Positions 19,336 to 28,002 of a DNA stretch of 64,000 nt are shown here, piece by piece. The DNA is from an uncultured Butyricicoccus sp. GTDB lineage: Bacteria > Bacillota > Clostridia > Oscillospirales > Butyricicoccaceae. The notes beneath the pieces were generated by a model, which saw only the letters and a list, made by a program, of their open reading frames with translations, ran no database searches and had not been told where the DNA came from. The stretch covers positions 1 to 64,000 of the forward strand of contig CALWUF010000035.1 in the NCBI GenBank assembly GCA_944384655.1. Reading direction: 5' to 3'. The translations under genes and the position numbers were made by a program. Each line of letters starts with the position of its first letter. Positions within the stretch are counted from its first letter, which is position 1.

Positions 19336-21161
19336 GTGAATCCAAAAGACCGATGTTTCGAGGACCAGGCGGTCCTCCGGGAGCGGCTGTGGAAAAAGCG
19401 AAAAATTTTCGAGGAACGCTCCGAAAGTTGATTTCTTATATCGGCAGATATCGTTTTGGCGTACTGGCAGTGTTGATTTTTGCCGTTGGCAGCACGATTT
19501 TTAACATCACTGGTCCCAAAATTTTGAGCCGATCGATCACCATTCTATATGAAGGACTGGTCGCCAAAATATCTGGTACAGGTACGATTGACTTTTCACG
19601 TATCGGTGAGATCCTGTTGTTTTTGCTCGGTATTTATCTGATTAGTTCCCTGTTTTCGTTTATTCAGGGGTGGATTATGACTGGCATTACACAGAAAATC
19701 TGTTTCCGTATGCGCCGGGAAATCAGTGAAAAGATCAATCGGTTGCCATTGGGATATTTTGAAAGCCGTACCGTCGGTGAAGTGTTGTCCCGGATTACGA
19801 ATGATGTTGATACGCTCGGACAGAGCTTGAATCAGAGTGTCACCCAGCTGATTACATCGGTGACCACGATCATTGGCGTACTGATTATGATGCTGACCAT
19901 CAGCCCGTTGATGACGCTGATTGCACTGGTTATCTTGCCAATTTCGCTGTTGTTTGTCGCGGGCGTCGTCCGCATCAGTCAGAAATATTTCCGCGCACAA
20001 CAAAAATATCTGGGTGAGATCAATGGACAGATCGAAGAAACGTTTTCCGGTCACAATGTTGTTCGCGTGTTCAATCAGGAAATGCGCATAGAGGACAGCT
20101 TCAATAAGACCAACGATAAATTATATGAATCAGCATGGAAATCGCAGTTTTTATCCGGTCTGATGCAGCCGCTTATGCAATTTGTCGGCAATTTGGGTTA
20201 TGTGGGCGTTGCAGTTGCAGGCTCTATGCTGGCGATTGCCGGTGTCATTACGGTTGGTGATATTCAGGCATTTATCCAGTATGTCCGCAACTTCACACAG
20301 CCGATCACACAGCTCGCAATGGTGTCGAATATGCTTCAGTCGATGTCGGCGGCGGCAGAACGTGTCTTTGAATTCCTGGAAGAAGAGGAAGAGGATCAAA
20401 CGGTTGAACATCCAGTCCCTGTCGAAACGATTCAGGGCGAGGTTGAGTTTGATCATGTTAAATTTGGATATGATCCGGAAAAACCCGTGATCCATGATTT
20501 TACATGTACGGTGCAACCCGGACAGATGGTTGCGATTGTCGGACCAACCGGTGCAGGCAAGACGACAATGGTCAAATTACTCATGCGTTTTTATGATGTC
20601 AACAGTGGCGCAATCCGGCTGGATGGGCATGATGTGCGCGATTTCAACCGGTCAAACCTGCGCGAAGGATTTGGTATGGTCTTGCAGGATACATGGTTGT
20701 TTAAGGGTACAATCATGGAAAATATCCGGTATGGACGGCTTGATGCGACGGATGAAGAGGTCATCGCGGCGGCAAAAGCAGCACATGCCGATCACTTTAT
20801 TCAAACGCTGCCCGGTGGATATCACATGGAATTGAATGAGGAAATCAGCAATGTGTCACAGGGACAAAAACAGCTGTTGACCATTGCGCGCGCGATTCTT
20901 GCAGATAATCCCGTTTTGATTCTCGACGAAGCGACATCTTCGGTTGATACCCGTACGGAATCACTCATTCAGTCGGCGATGAACCGATTGATGCAGGGGC
21001 GCACCAGCTTTGTCATTGCGCATCGCCTTTCTACCATCCGGGAAGCGGATATGATTCTCGTTATGCGTGACGGTGATATTGTCGAACAGGGTACCCATCA
21101 TGAGCTGCTCGACCGCGGTGGATTCTATGCTGAGCTGTATAACAGCCAGTTTGCTTCCTGA
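19332..21161 (+). CDS. ABC exporter subunit with catalytic ATP site
   Basis: A 609-residue half-transporter: six transmembrane helices, then the ATPase. Walker A is GPTGAGKTT, Walker B LILDEATSSVD with the catalytic Glu, and the switch is IAHRLST. Its signature motif is altered to VSQGQKQ, complementing the degenerate site of the partner. Start GTG at 19332 overlaps the partner's stop by 4 bp. Substrate is unknown; MarR control suggests drug or peptide efflux. Confidence 0.92.
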   Translation: MSESKRPMFRGPGGPPGAAVEKAKNFRGTLRKLISYIGRYRFGVLAVLIFAVGSTIFNITGPKILSRSITILYEGLVAKISGTGTIDFSRIGEILLFLLGIYLISSLFSFIQGWIMTGITQKICFRMRREISEKINRLPLGYFESRTVGEVLSRITNDVDTLGQSLNQSVTQLITSVTTIIGVLIMMLTISPLMTLIALVILPISLLFVAGVVRISQKYFRAQQKYLGEINGQIEETFSGHNVVRVFNQEMRIEDSFNKTNDKLYESAWKSQFLSGLMQPLMQFVGNLGYVGVAVAGSMLAIAGVITVGDIQAFIQYVRNFTQPITQLAMVSNMLQSMSAAAERVFEFLEEEEEDQTVEHPVPVETIQGEVEFDHVKFGYDPEKPVIHDFTCTVQPGQMVAIVGPTGAGKTTMVKLLMRFYDVNSGAIRLDGHDVRDFNRSNLREGFGMVLQDTWLFKGTIMENIRYGRLDATDEEVIAAAKAAHADHFIQTLPGGYHMELNEEISNVSQGQKQLLTIARAILADNPVLILDEATSSVDTRTESLIQSAMNRLMQGRTSFVIAHRLSTIREADMILVMRDGDIVEQGTHHELLDRGGFYAELYNSQFAS

Positions 21162-21195
21162 CCCCGCCTGCCGCTCTGCAATGTGCAAAAAAATA

Positions 21196-21228
21196 AACCA
21201 GGACTGGTTGTTTCAGTCCTGGTTTTTT
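21196..21228. terminator. bidirectional terminator between ABC and folate operons
   Basis: AACCAGGACT pairs with AGTCCTGGTT, with T-run on the plus side and A-run on the other. The two operons converge here. Confidence 0.8.
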
Positions 21229-21246
21229 GCATGTATTGAGAAGGAT

Positions 21247-22062
21247 TCAGGTACCTGACATCTCCAGCAGTTCGGAAATGGTGCGGTGATATACCGGATG
21301 AACCAGATACGGCGCAATCTGTGCGAGCGGTTGCAGCACAAAGTTTCGTTTCGGGATCTCCGGATGTGGGATGTGCAGGGTTTCATCTGCAATGATCTCA
21401 TCGTCATAAAACAAAATATCCAGATCCAGGGTGCGGGGACCCCAGTGCACCAGCCGCTCACGCCCTGCCGCCTGTTCGATTTCATGCAGGCGGTTGAGCA
21501 GTTCATGCGGCGGCAGCAGCGTGTGCAGGCACAGCGCCGCATTGAGAAAATCATCCTGTTCTACGCCGCCATACGGTGCAGTTACGAAGTAATCCGATAC
21601 TGCACCCATGCGCATGGTTTCATCTGCACGCAATGCCTGTACTGCGCTGTCCAGATAGGCCTTTTTGTCGCCCAGATTGGAGCCAAGCGCAACATATGCC
21701 GTATGCCACCCACGTGTGATACATATGGATGCGGTTTTTAACGGCAAGCCGATGGGCGCCCATGGCTTTTCAATTTCCAGCCGGATGCGCGAGAGCCGGG
21801 GCAGTGTGCGCAGCAGATGCATACACAGGCGTTCTGCTGCGGTTTCCAGCAACTTGAACGTATGCTGTGTCAAAAAACGCTGGATTTCAGCACAGACAGC
21901 ACCGTAATCCATCGAATGATTGAGATCATCCGTCAGTCCGGCATGGCGCAGGTCGGTATACAGCGTTGCGGTGACCACAAATTTCTGTCCCAATCGGTTT
22001 TCTTCCGGAAATACGCCGTGATGTGCGAATACTTCCAGTTGTTTGATGCGGATCTCGTCCAT
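21247..22062 (-). CDS. folBK: fused dihydroneopterin aldolase / HPPK (FolB-FolK)
   Basis: A 271-residue bifunctional folate enzyme. Residues 1-118 are FolB (VFAHHGVFPEEN near the start; converts dihydroneopterin to hydroxymethyldihydropterin). Residues 120-271 are FolK (AYVALGSNLGDK; GPRTLDLDILFY), which adds pyrophosphate from ATP. Its ATG directly follows the TAA of folP. It is the last gene of the minus-strand folate operon. Confidence 0.95.
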   Translation of the reverse strand: MDEIRIKQLEVFAHHGVFPEENRLGQKFVVTATLYTDLRHAGLTDDLNHSMDYGAVCAEIQRFLTQHTFKLLETAAERLCMHLLRTLPRLSRIRLEIEKPWAPIGLPLKTASICITRGWHTAYVALGSNLGDKKAYLDSAVQALRADETMRMGAVSDYFVTAPYGGVEQDDFLNAALCLHTLLPPHELLNRLHEIEQAAGRERLVHWGPRTLDLDILFYDDEIIADETLHIPHPEIPKRNFVLQPLAQIAPYLVHPVYHRTISELLEMSGT

Positions 22063-22881
22063 TTATGATTCCTTTCCGGCGCAAAGGATCGCCTCAGTCA
22101 TATCCACTGCACGGCGGTTTGCCTTGACATTGTGTACGCGTACAAATGCACAGCCTTTCATCATGCCGATTACTGTTGTGGCAAGTGTGCCTTCTTCCCG
22201 TTCATCAGCAGGCAAATCCAGCGTCTTGCCGATCATCGATTTTCGGGAGGTGCCTAACAGGATGGGATACCCCAGTTCATGCAGCACTTCCAGATGATTC
22301 ATGAGAAGTAAGTTGTGCTCAAGTGTTTTGCCGAATCCAATGCCCGGATCGACAAGGATTGATTCGTCGGCAATGCCTGCATGTTTTGCAATTGTGATGC
22401 AAGTGCGCAGATCATTCAGTACATCGGATAGATATTGGTCATAGATCGCCTGGTTGCGGTTGTGCATCAGACAACAGGGGACGCCGGCCTGTGCGATGAC
22501 ATCCGCCATATCCGGATCGTATTTCAATCCCCAAATGTCATTGATCAGATCCGCGCCGGCAGACAGGGCTGCACGCGCAACGGCGCTTTTATATGTGTCT
22601 ACCGATACCGGAATATCAAATTCACGTTTTACCGCTTCAATGACCGGTACAACGCGGGAAATTTCCTCCTCATCTGACACCTGCACATGACCTGGACGAG
22701 TTGATTCTCCGCCGATATCCAGAATATCTGCACCGTCAGCGATCATTTCCTGTGCATGGCGCAGAGCGGTATCCAGATTGTTCCATTTTCCGCCGTCGGA
22801 AAATGAATCCGGGGTCACGTTCAAAATACCCATCACGTAGGTGTGATGTGCCGTATCAAAAATTTTTCCACCAATGTTCAT
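22063..22881 (-). CDS. folP: dihydropteroate synthase
   Basis: A 272-residue TIM-barrel enzyme joining pterin pyrophosphate with p-aminobenzoate. Motifs are GILNVTPDSFSDGG near the N terminus, DIGGESTRPG, and GTSRKSMIG. I start at 22881 after AAAGGAATCTCA; a longer frame to 22935 would run into the preceding gene. The stop abuts folBK. Confidence 0.95.
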   Translation of the reverse strand: MNIGGKIFDTAHHTYVMGILNVTPDSFSDGGKWNNLDTALRHAQEMIADGADILDIGGESTRPGHVQVSDEEEISRVVPVIEAVKREFDIPVSVDTYKSAVARAALSAGADLINDIWGLKYDPDMADVIAQAGVPCCLMHNRNQAIYDQYLSDVLNDLRTCITIAKHAGIADESILVDPGIGFGKTLEHNLLLMNHLEVLHELGYPILLGTSRKSMIGKTLDLPADEREEGTLATTVIGMMKGCAFVRVHNVKANRRAVDMTEAILCAGKES

Positions 22882-22895
22882 TGAGATTCCTTTCT

Positions 22896-23384
22896 TTAAA
22901 GCAAAACGGTTTGATTGCGCCGTTGTGCCGGCCAATAGCAGGTATCCGCAGCATCACATGCAAAACACATACGGCTGGCATGATCTGCTTCAAAAATGAT
23001 CTGTGCGAGGCTGTCCGATGTATCACCTGTGCGGTGACAACTGACAGCCCGGAGAATTTCTTCCTGTTCCTGCGCGGTAAATGCCGTTTCATGCAACAGC
23101 GTCTGCGCCATCGGGACGCCCGCCTGTGCATGCGGTATACCGGAGGTATATTGTGCCAATCGTCCGAGATCATGCAGCAATGCCGCCGCATAGATCATAT
23201 CGCGCGGATAGGATGCCCCGCGTTCGACTGCCAGCAGTGCGGCAATGCGCGCCACATCCAACAGATGGGGCAATCCATGCCGGCAGTAGATGCGTTCCGC
23301 TTCCAGAGCATCCATTTGCCGCAGCCAGTCCTGAAAGCGTGGATGTTGTACAATTGGCTGGATGCGTTCCATTGCCTGTATCAT
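22896..23384 (-). CDS. HD-domain hydrolase in the folate operon
   Basis: A 162-residue HD phosphohydrolase. Metal-binding residues show as His near 36-40 (YCRHGLPHLLDVAR) and HD in AALLHDLGR; a second conserved His follows in VSCHRTGDTSD. A C-terminal Cys pair lies in CFACDAADTC. The start overlaps the stop of the DHFR-FolC gene by 4 bp (ATGA) and folP begins 14 bp downstream. Its tight placement suggests a role in folate synthesis, possibly removal of phosphate from dihydroneopterin phosphates, but this is inference. Confidence 0.85.
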   Translation of the reverse strand: MIQAMERIQPIVQHPRFQDWLRQMDALEAERIYCRHGLPHLLDVARIAALLAVERGASYPRDMIYAAALLHDLGRLAQYTSGIPHAQAGVPMAQTLLHETAFTAQEQEEILRAVSCHRTGDTSDSLAQIIFEADHASRMCFACDAADTCYWPAQRRNQTVLL

Positions 23385-25129
23385 GTCAAATCCTCCACCG
23401 CCTGCCGCAGTTCATGCAGCCATGAGAGTGAGCCGAATGCGAGAATGACGCCGTGTTTCCCTGCCGCGTCCAGTGCGGTTTGCAGGGCTTGTTTGACGCT
23501 GTCCGCAGGCGTCACATGGTCACAAAACCGGCGCAGACAATTGGCCAGCGCTTCTGCTGGCAGGGCACGGGGATTGTTTGGCGTAACCGTGATCACGCGG
23601 CGCGCCAGCGGCGCCATCAGGCGGCCCACTTCAGAAAAATCTTTGTCGGCAAGTACGCCGACCAGTTCGATCAATTGTCCGCCCGGCCAGCGGTGCAGTA
23701 CCTCTTCGCGCAGGCGTGCTGCCGCATTTGGATTGTGTGCACCGTCGATGACAAGTACGGGATGGTCACACAATTGTTCCATGCGTCCATGCCATTGGAG
23801 AGCGCGCAAGCCTTGCCGGATGGCTTCGTCCGACACAGGAAATGCATGGAGCTGCCGCACGGCAGTCACTGCAGTCGCTGCATTGCGCGCCTGTATCAGA
23901 CCGGGCAGAGAAACTTCGATTTCCCTATCGGACAGATAGTTGAATACGACGCGATGTGCGTCCGCATGGATGACGGTACAGGCGTCTGGATCGACGACAG
24001 CCAACGGGCAATGGTTTTCCCGGCAGAGTGCGGCAATTTCACGCACCACGCGCGCATCCTGCCCCTGGAGTACGACAGGGACGCCCGGTTTACAGATACC
24101 GCCTTTTGCGCGTGCAATTTGCTCGATTGTCGTGCCGAGGAATCTGGTGTGATCCATGCCGATGGCAGTGAGCACACTGACCACTGTTGTTTGGATCACA
24201 TTTGTCGCATCGTCCTGCCCGCCCATGCCACATTCCACAACAGCAATATCGCAGTGATGCTGTGCCATCCAGCAGAATGCCAGTGCAGTTTCCAGTTCAA
24301 ATGCGGTCGGCGTTGCCTGTCCCTCAGCCTGCATGGCTTCGCACAGGGAACGCAGGCGCGTCATCCCGTGCGCATATTCTGCTTCTGAGATCATTTCACC
24401 GTCGATCTGCCAGCATTCGCGTTCATGGAATACGGCGGGAGAGGTATAGGTTCCGACTCGATAGCCTGCGGCACGCAAGATCCCGGCAATCATGGCGACG
24501 GTTGAACCTTTGCCGTTGGTGCCCGCGATGTGCACAAATGGCAGACGATCCTGTGGATTGCCCAGCCGCGCCAACAGAGCGCGCAGCGGTGTGAGACCGG
24601 GTACAATGCCTTTGTGTGCGGTTAACTGTGCGATATATGCCCTTGCCTGTGCGTAAGACATCGCACGCCGGCGGTATGTGACAAAGGTGTACGGGATTTC
24701 CCCGGGGATATCCATGCGTTCGGTTTGTACAAACGCAGATTGGTCAAACGGCGGGAATTGTGTATCTCCATCGAAATGTGCATGAATTTCAGTCAGATAT
24801 AACACGTCTGCCAATGGCAGTGCCTCGCGGTACAGTTGTGCGCCGCCACAGATAAAGACATCCTGATTGCCTGCCAATGTGAGCGCCTGTGACAGATCAG
24901 ATACCGTTTTACAATGTGGTTCATCCAATATCCTGGTGCGGGAAATGACAATGGTTTCCCGTCCGGGAAGCGGTCTGCCAATTTCTTCATATGTTTTCCG
25001 TCCCATCACCATGACATGCCCCATGGTCAGGTCACGGAATCGGTGCTTTTCTTCCGGGATGTCCCACGGAATCCGACCATTTTGTCCGATGACCCGGTTT
25101 TCCGCATATGCGGCGATCAGTGCAATCAT
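23381..25129 (-). CDS. folA-folC: fused dihydrofolate reductase - folylpolyglutamate synthase
   Basis: A 582-residue in-frame fusion. Residues 1-155 are a complete DHFR: IALIAAYAENRVIGQNGRIPW, VMGRKTYEEIG, VFICGGAQLY, ending YTFVTYRRR. From Met157 the protein reads as a typical FolC, with the ATP loop HIAGTNGKGSTVA (residues 200-212), the DHTRFLG region and IDGAHNPNA. No stop or ribosome binding site separates the halves. The start at 25129 follows GGAGGAACGCT; the frame is open to 25174 but lacks a site there. It heads the folate operon. Lack of folE in the window means the first pathway step is encoded elsewhere. Confidence 0.93.
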   Translation of the reverse strand: MIALIAAYAENRVIGQNGRIPWDIPEEKHRFRDLTMGHVMVMGRKTYEEIGRPLPGRETIVISRTRILDEPHCKTVSDLSQALTLAGNQDVFICGGAQLYREALPLADVLYLTEIHAHFDGDTQFPPFDQSAFVQTERMDIPGEIPYTFVTYRRRAMSYAQARAYIAQLTAHKGIVPGLTPLRALLARLGNPQDRLPFVHIAGTNGKGSTVAMIAGILRAAGYRVGTYTSPAVFHERECWQIDGEMISEAEYAHGMTRLRSLCEAMQAEGQATPTAFELETALAFCWMAQHHCDIAVVECGMGGQDDATNVIQTTVVSVLTAIGMDHTRFLGTTIEQIARAKGGICKPGVPVVLQGQDARVVREIAALCRENHCPLAVVDPDACTVIHADAHRVVFNYLSDREIEVSLPGLIQARNAATAVTAVRQLHAFPVSDEAIRQGLRALQWHGRMEQLCDHPVLVIDGAHNPNAAARLREEVLHRWPGGQLIELVGVLADKDFSEVGRLMAPLARRVITVTPNNPRALPAEALANCLRRFCDHVTPADSVKQALQTALDAAGKHGVILAFGSLSWLHELRQAVEDLT

Positions 25130-25164
25130 AGCGTTCCTCCACAGACGTTTTTTTCTCGGATAAT

Positions 25165-25193
25165 AGGATACCACATTTTACACGGCGTGACAA
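25165..25193 (-). promoter_or_regulatory. sigma-A-type promoter of the folate operon
   Basis: On the minus strand TTGTCA, a 17-bp spacer and TATCCT, about 35 bp before the DHFR-FolC start. Confidence 0.55.
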
Positions 25194-25249
25194 ATGCCAT
25201 CATTTCATCAAACTGCGCCAAAATTCACCAAATATTCACGCGCCAGGTA

Positions 25250-25278
25250 TAGACCTTTTTCTCCGGTTGAGCTATAAT
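25250..25278 (+). promoter_or_regulatory. sigma-A-type promoter of the P-type ATPase gene
   Basis: TAGACC, a 17-bp spacer and a perfect TATAAT (25273-25278). It is divergent from the folate promoter. Confidence 0.6.
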
Positions 25279-25362
25279 AAAAACTGTTTTGAACAGACGA
25301 TATGGATTCATTGGTCTTTCGGGTTGTTTGGTGTATCAAAATTTAAAGGAGAAGTGAAACGA

Positions 25363-27210
25363 ATGAAAACCAAACGCAACGGCAGTGCGCGTTTAACCGC
25401 ACTTTGCCTGCTGTCTGCCGCTGGCTTGGCGCTCTCATTGACAGGGGTTTCCGCAATGGGCATCGATGCGGCATGGCTCGCTATTTTGCTGTCCGGCGTG
25501 CCGTTTACCGTGCAGGCAGTGCGCAGTATGATGGAACAGAAACGGCTGCGTTCCGGCTTTCTCGTCCCGGTGACAATGGTGTTGGCTATTGTATTGGGCG
25601 AATATTTTGCGGCAGGTATGGTTGCATTTATCATGCTGGTGGCGCATCGCGTCGAGTGCATGACGGAATGTCATGCACAGGAAGGTGTGGCGCGGTTGAC
25701 TTCGCTTACACCGCAGATTGCACATGTTGTGCGGGATGGAAAAACGACGGATGTATCCGTTGAAGAAATTCAAGTCGGCGACGTCATTTCCGTTCTTGCG
25801 GGAGAGACCATCCCGGTAGATGGTGTGATTGTACAGGGACAAACTTCGGTAGATCAATCGATTATGACCGGTGAATCCATGCCCGTGGATAAAAAAGAAG
25901 GCGATTCGGTCATCAGCGGCACAGTGAATCAGTTCGCTGTGTTCACCATGCGTGCGGAACATGTCGGACAGGACAGCGCCATGCAGCGCATGGTACAGCT
26001 TGCGGAACAGATTGACGCCCAAAAAGCCCCCATTATTGGACAGGCAGACCGCTGGGCAACCTGGCTTTCCATTGCCGCGCTGGTGGTTGCAGCGGTGGTA
26101 TATGGCGTGACAGGCGACCCGCTGCGTGCTGTGACCGTGCTCGTGGTCTTTTGCCCGTGTGCCTTCACCATGGCAACGCCGACCGCCATTCTCGCAGGCA
26201 TGGCGAATGCGTCAAAATATGGCATTATTATTCGGTCGGGCGATGCGTTGGAACGGCTGTCGCATGTCACAAAGGCAGCCTTTGACAAAACCGGTACGCT
26301 GACTTACGGCAAGCCGGAGCTGATCGATGTGCGTTGTGCCGGCGCATATTCCAGAGAACAACTAATTGCACTTGCGGCGTCTGCGGAGCAAAGCTCAGAG
26401 CATCCGCTTGGCAAAGCATTGCTGCGCCATGCCCGGGAAAATCAGATCCCATTGTCCGCCTGCACAGAATTTACCGTTTCCGCAGGTCTTGGTATTTGCG
26501 CAACCGTAGATGGTCATAGGGTTCGCCTGGGCAAGCCGGAACTGATGGAGGGTGTGGATATTCCCGACCATGCGCGCCAGGAAAGCGACGCCTTTGGTAC
26601 AGAAAAAGGTGCAAGCTGTATTTTTGTCCTGATAGACGGCACCTATGCCGGATTCCTTGTGTTTGCAGACACGCTGCGCGTACATGCCCGTCAGATGATT
26701 ATCCGTTTGCGGGAATTGAAGATCGATGCAGTTTTGTTGACCGGTGACCGTGCGGCTGCGGCCAATACCATTGCCGGACAGTTGACCATTCCGGAGGTCT
26801 ATGCCGATTTGCTGCCGGAGGATAAAATGAACCGCATTGCGGAGCTGGAAACTGGAAAAAATCATGTCTGCATGATCGGCGATGGCGTAAATGACTCGCT
26901 TGCTTTGAAATCTGCCTATGTCAGCATGGCGATGGGCGGCATCGGCAGCGACATTGCAACCAATTCCGCAGATATTATCCTGGTTGATGATGAGGTGCGT
27001 AAAGTATCGTATCTATTCCAATTGTCCAAAAAAGTCATCAAAAAGATCAGGTCCAATGTTTTTATCAGCATGTCCATCAATTTCTGGTTCATTCTATTGG
27101 CCGCGTTGGGGCTGCTCGGCATCGTGGAAGGTTCTATGATCCACATCATTTCCGCGCTGTTTGTTGTGTTAAACTCATCCGCGCTTTCTACCACATGGGG
27201 ATTGGATTGA
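25363..27210 (+). CDS. heavy-metal-translocating P1B-type ATPase
   Basis: A 615-residue metal pump. It has the actuator TGES loop (IMTGESMPVDKK), the membrane CPC motif at Cys264-Pro-Cys266 (VFCPCAFTMATPTA), phosphorylation site Asp308 in DKTGTLT, and GDGVNDSLAL. There is no N-terminal metal-binding (HMA) domain or CxxC, so it is short for the family. The last helices (LLGIVEGSMIHIISALFVVL, then an Asn-Ser pair) do not match the copper signatures I know, so the metal is uncertain. The start at 25363 follows AAAGGAGA. Confidence 0.9.
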   Translation: MKTKRNGSARLTALCLLSAAGLALSLTGVSAMGIDAAWLAILLSGVPFTVQAVRSMMEQKRLRSGFLVPVTMVLAIVLGEYFAAGMVAFIMLVAHRVECMTECHAQEGVARLTSLTPQIAHVVRDGKTTDVSVEEIQVGDVISVLAGETIPVDGVIVQGQTSVDQSIMTGESMPVDKKEGDSVISGTVNQFAVFTMRAEHVGQDSAMQRMVQLAEQIDAQKAPIIGQADRWATWLSIAALVVAAVVYGVTGDPLRAVTVLVVFCPCAFTMATPTAILAGMANASKYGIIIRSGDALERLSHVTKAAFDKTGTLTYGKPELIDVRCAGAYSREQLIALAASAEQSSEHPLGKALLRHARENQIPLSACTEFTVSAGLGICATVDGHRVRLGKPELMEGVDIPDHARQESDAFGTEKGASCIFVLIDGTYAGFLVFADTLRVHARQMIIRLRELKIDAVLLTGDRAAAANTIAGQLTIPEVYADLLPEDKMNRIAELETGKNHVCMIGDGVNDSLALKSAYVSMAMGGIGSDIATNSADIILVDDEVRKVSYLFQLSKKVIKKIRSNVFISMSINFWFILLAALGLLGIVEGSMIHIISALFVVLNSSALSTTWGLD

Positions 27211-27304
27211 TCCAATCATCCTGTATCCGTTCAGTTGTTGTTACATCGTTAAAAATGATATCGTGCATTGAAAAAGCCCAAACGTGAATCAGGAGGAATG
27301 AAAT

Positions 27305-27841
27305 ATGAATACAACGGAGTGCATCATGACCCGCCGCAGTGTCCGTAAATTCACTGCACAGCCTGTGCCGCATGACATTTTAGAGGATATCATCGCAGCA
27401 GCGGCATATGCCCCATCCTGGAAAAACACACAGATTTCCCGTTATATCGCCATCGAGGGCAGGCAAGCCATTGATGACATTGCAACGCACTATGCGTCCT
27501 TCAATAAACAAACATTGTCCACTGCCCCGCTGCTGATTGCACAGTGTTGTGTCAAAAAGCGAAGCGGTTATGAGCGCGATGGTTCATTTACAACCGACCG
27601 CGGTGACGGTTGGCAAATGTATGACTGCGGCATAGCAGCGCAGACACTGTGCCTGTCCGCACATGAACACGGTCTCGGAACTGTGATTATGGGGATTTTT
27701 GACCGGGGCGCATTGGAAGCGTATTTGAACGTGCCGGAAGATCAGGAGCTTGTTGCTCTGATTGCAGTTGGTTATCCTGATGAAACACCGAATGCACCGC
27801 GCCGCAAGACCGTCACAGACTTGTTGACGTATGTAAAATAA
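27305..27841 (+). CDS. nitroreductase family protein
   Basis: A 178-residue FMN-dependent oxidoreductase. The N terminus TRRSVRKFTAQPVP is typical of FMN phosphate binding, APSWKNTQ and GIAAQTLCLSAHEHGLGTV follow in the usual order. The physiological substrate cannot be told. The start follows AGGAGGAATGAAAT. It lies 94 bp after the metal ATPase on the same strand and ends with its own terminator. Confidence 0.9.
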   Translation: MNTTECIMTRRSVRKFTAQPVPHDILEDIIAAAAYAPSWKNTQISRYIAIEGRQAIDDIATHYASFNKQTLSTAPLLIAQCCVKKRSGYERDGSFTTDRGDGWQMYDCGIAAQTLCLSAHEHGLGTVIMGIFDRGALEAYLNVPEDQELVALIAVGYPDETPNAPRRKTVTDLLTYVK

Positions 27842-27854
27842 GATGAACGCGACA

Positions 27855-27885
27855 AAGACCTGCCCGACTGGAGCAGGTCTTTTTG
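27855..27885 (+). terminator. terminator after nitroreductase gene
   Basis: AAGACCTGC pairs with GCAGGTCTT, then T-run. Confidence 0.8.
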
Positions 27886-27916
27886 TCAAATATTGTCATG
27901 CATTGCTGGTTTGGAG

Positions 27917-27945
27917 TTGCCCAATCAGACAAATCAGGGTATAAT
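27917..27945 (+). promoter_or_regulatory. sigma-A-type promoter of the secreted transglutaminase gene
   Basis: TTGCCC, 17-bp spacer, TATAAT; about 58 bp before the start codon. Confidence 0.6.
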
Positions 27946-28002
27946 TGAGATGGGGTAGATGAAGGGGAAGTTTTCAATGAGATAATCTGGGGAGGACGTT
28001 GT

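Noticed and set aside
22701..24388. Two long plus-strand frames over the folate operon (412 and 311 codons).
   Set aside because: Antisense to folP, the HD gene and the DHFR-FolC fusion; composition is typical of a shadow frame.
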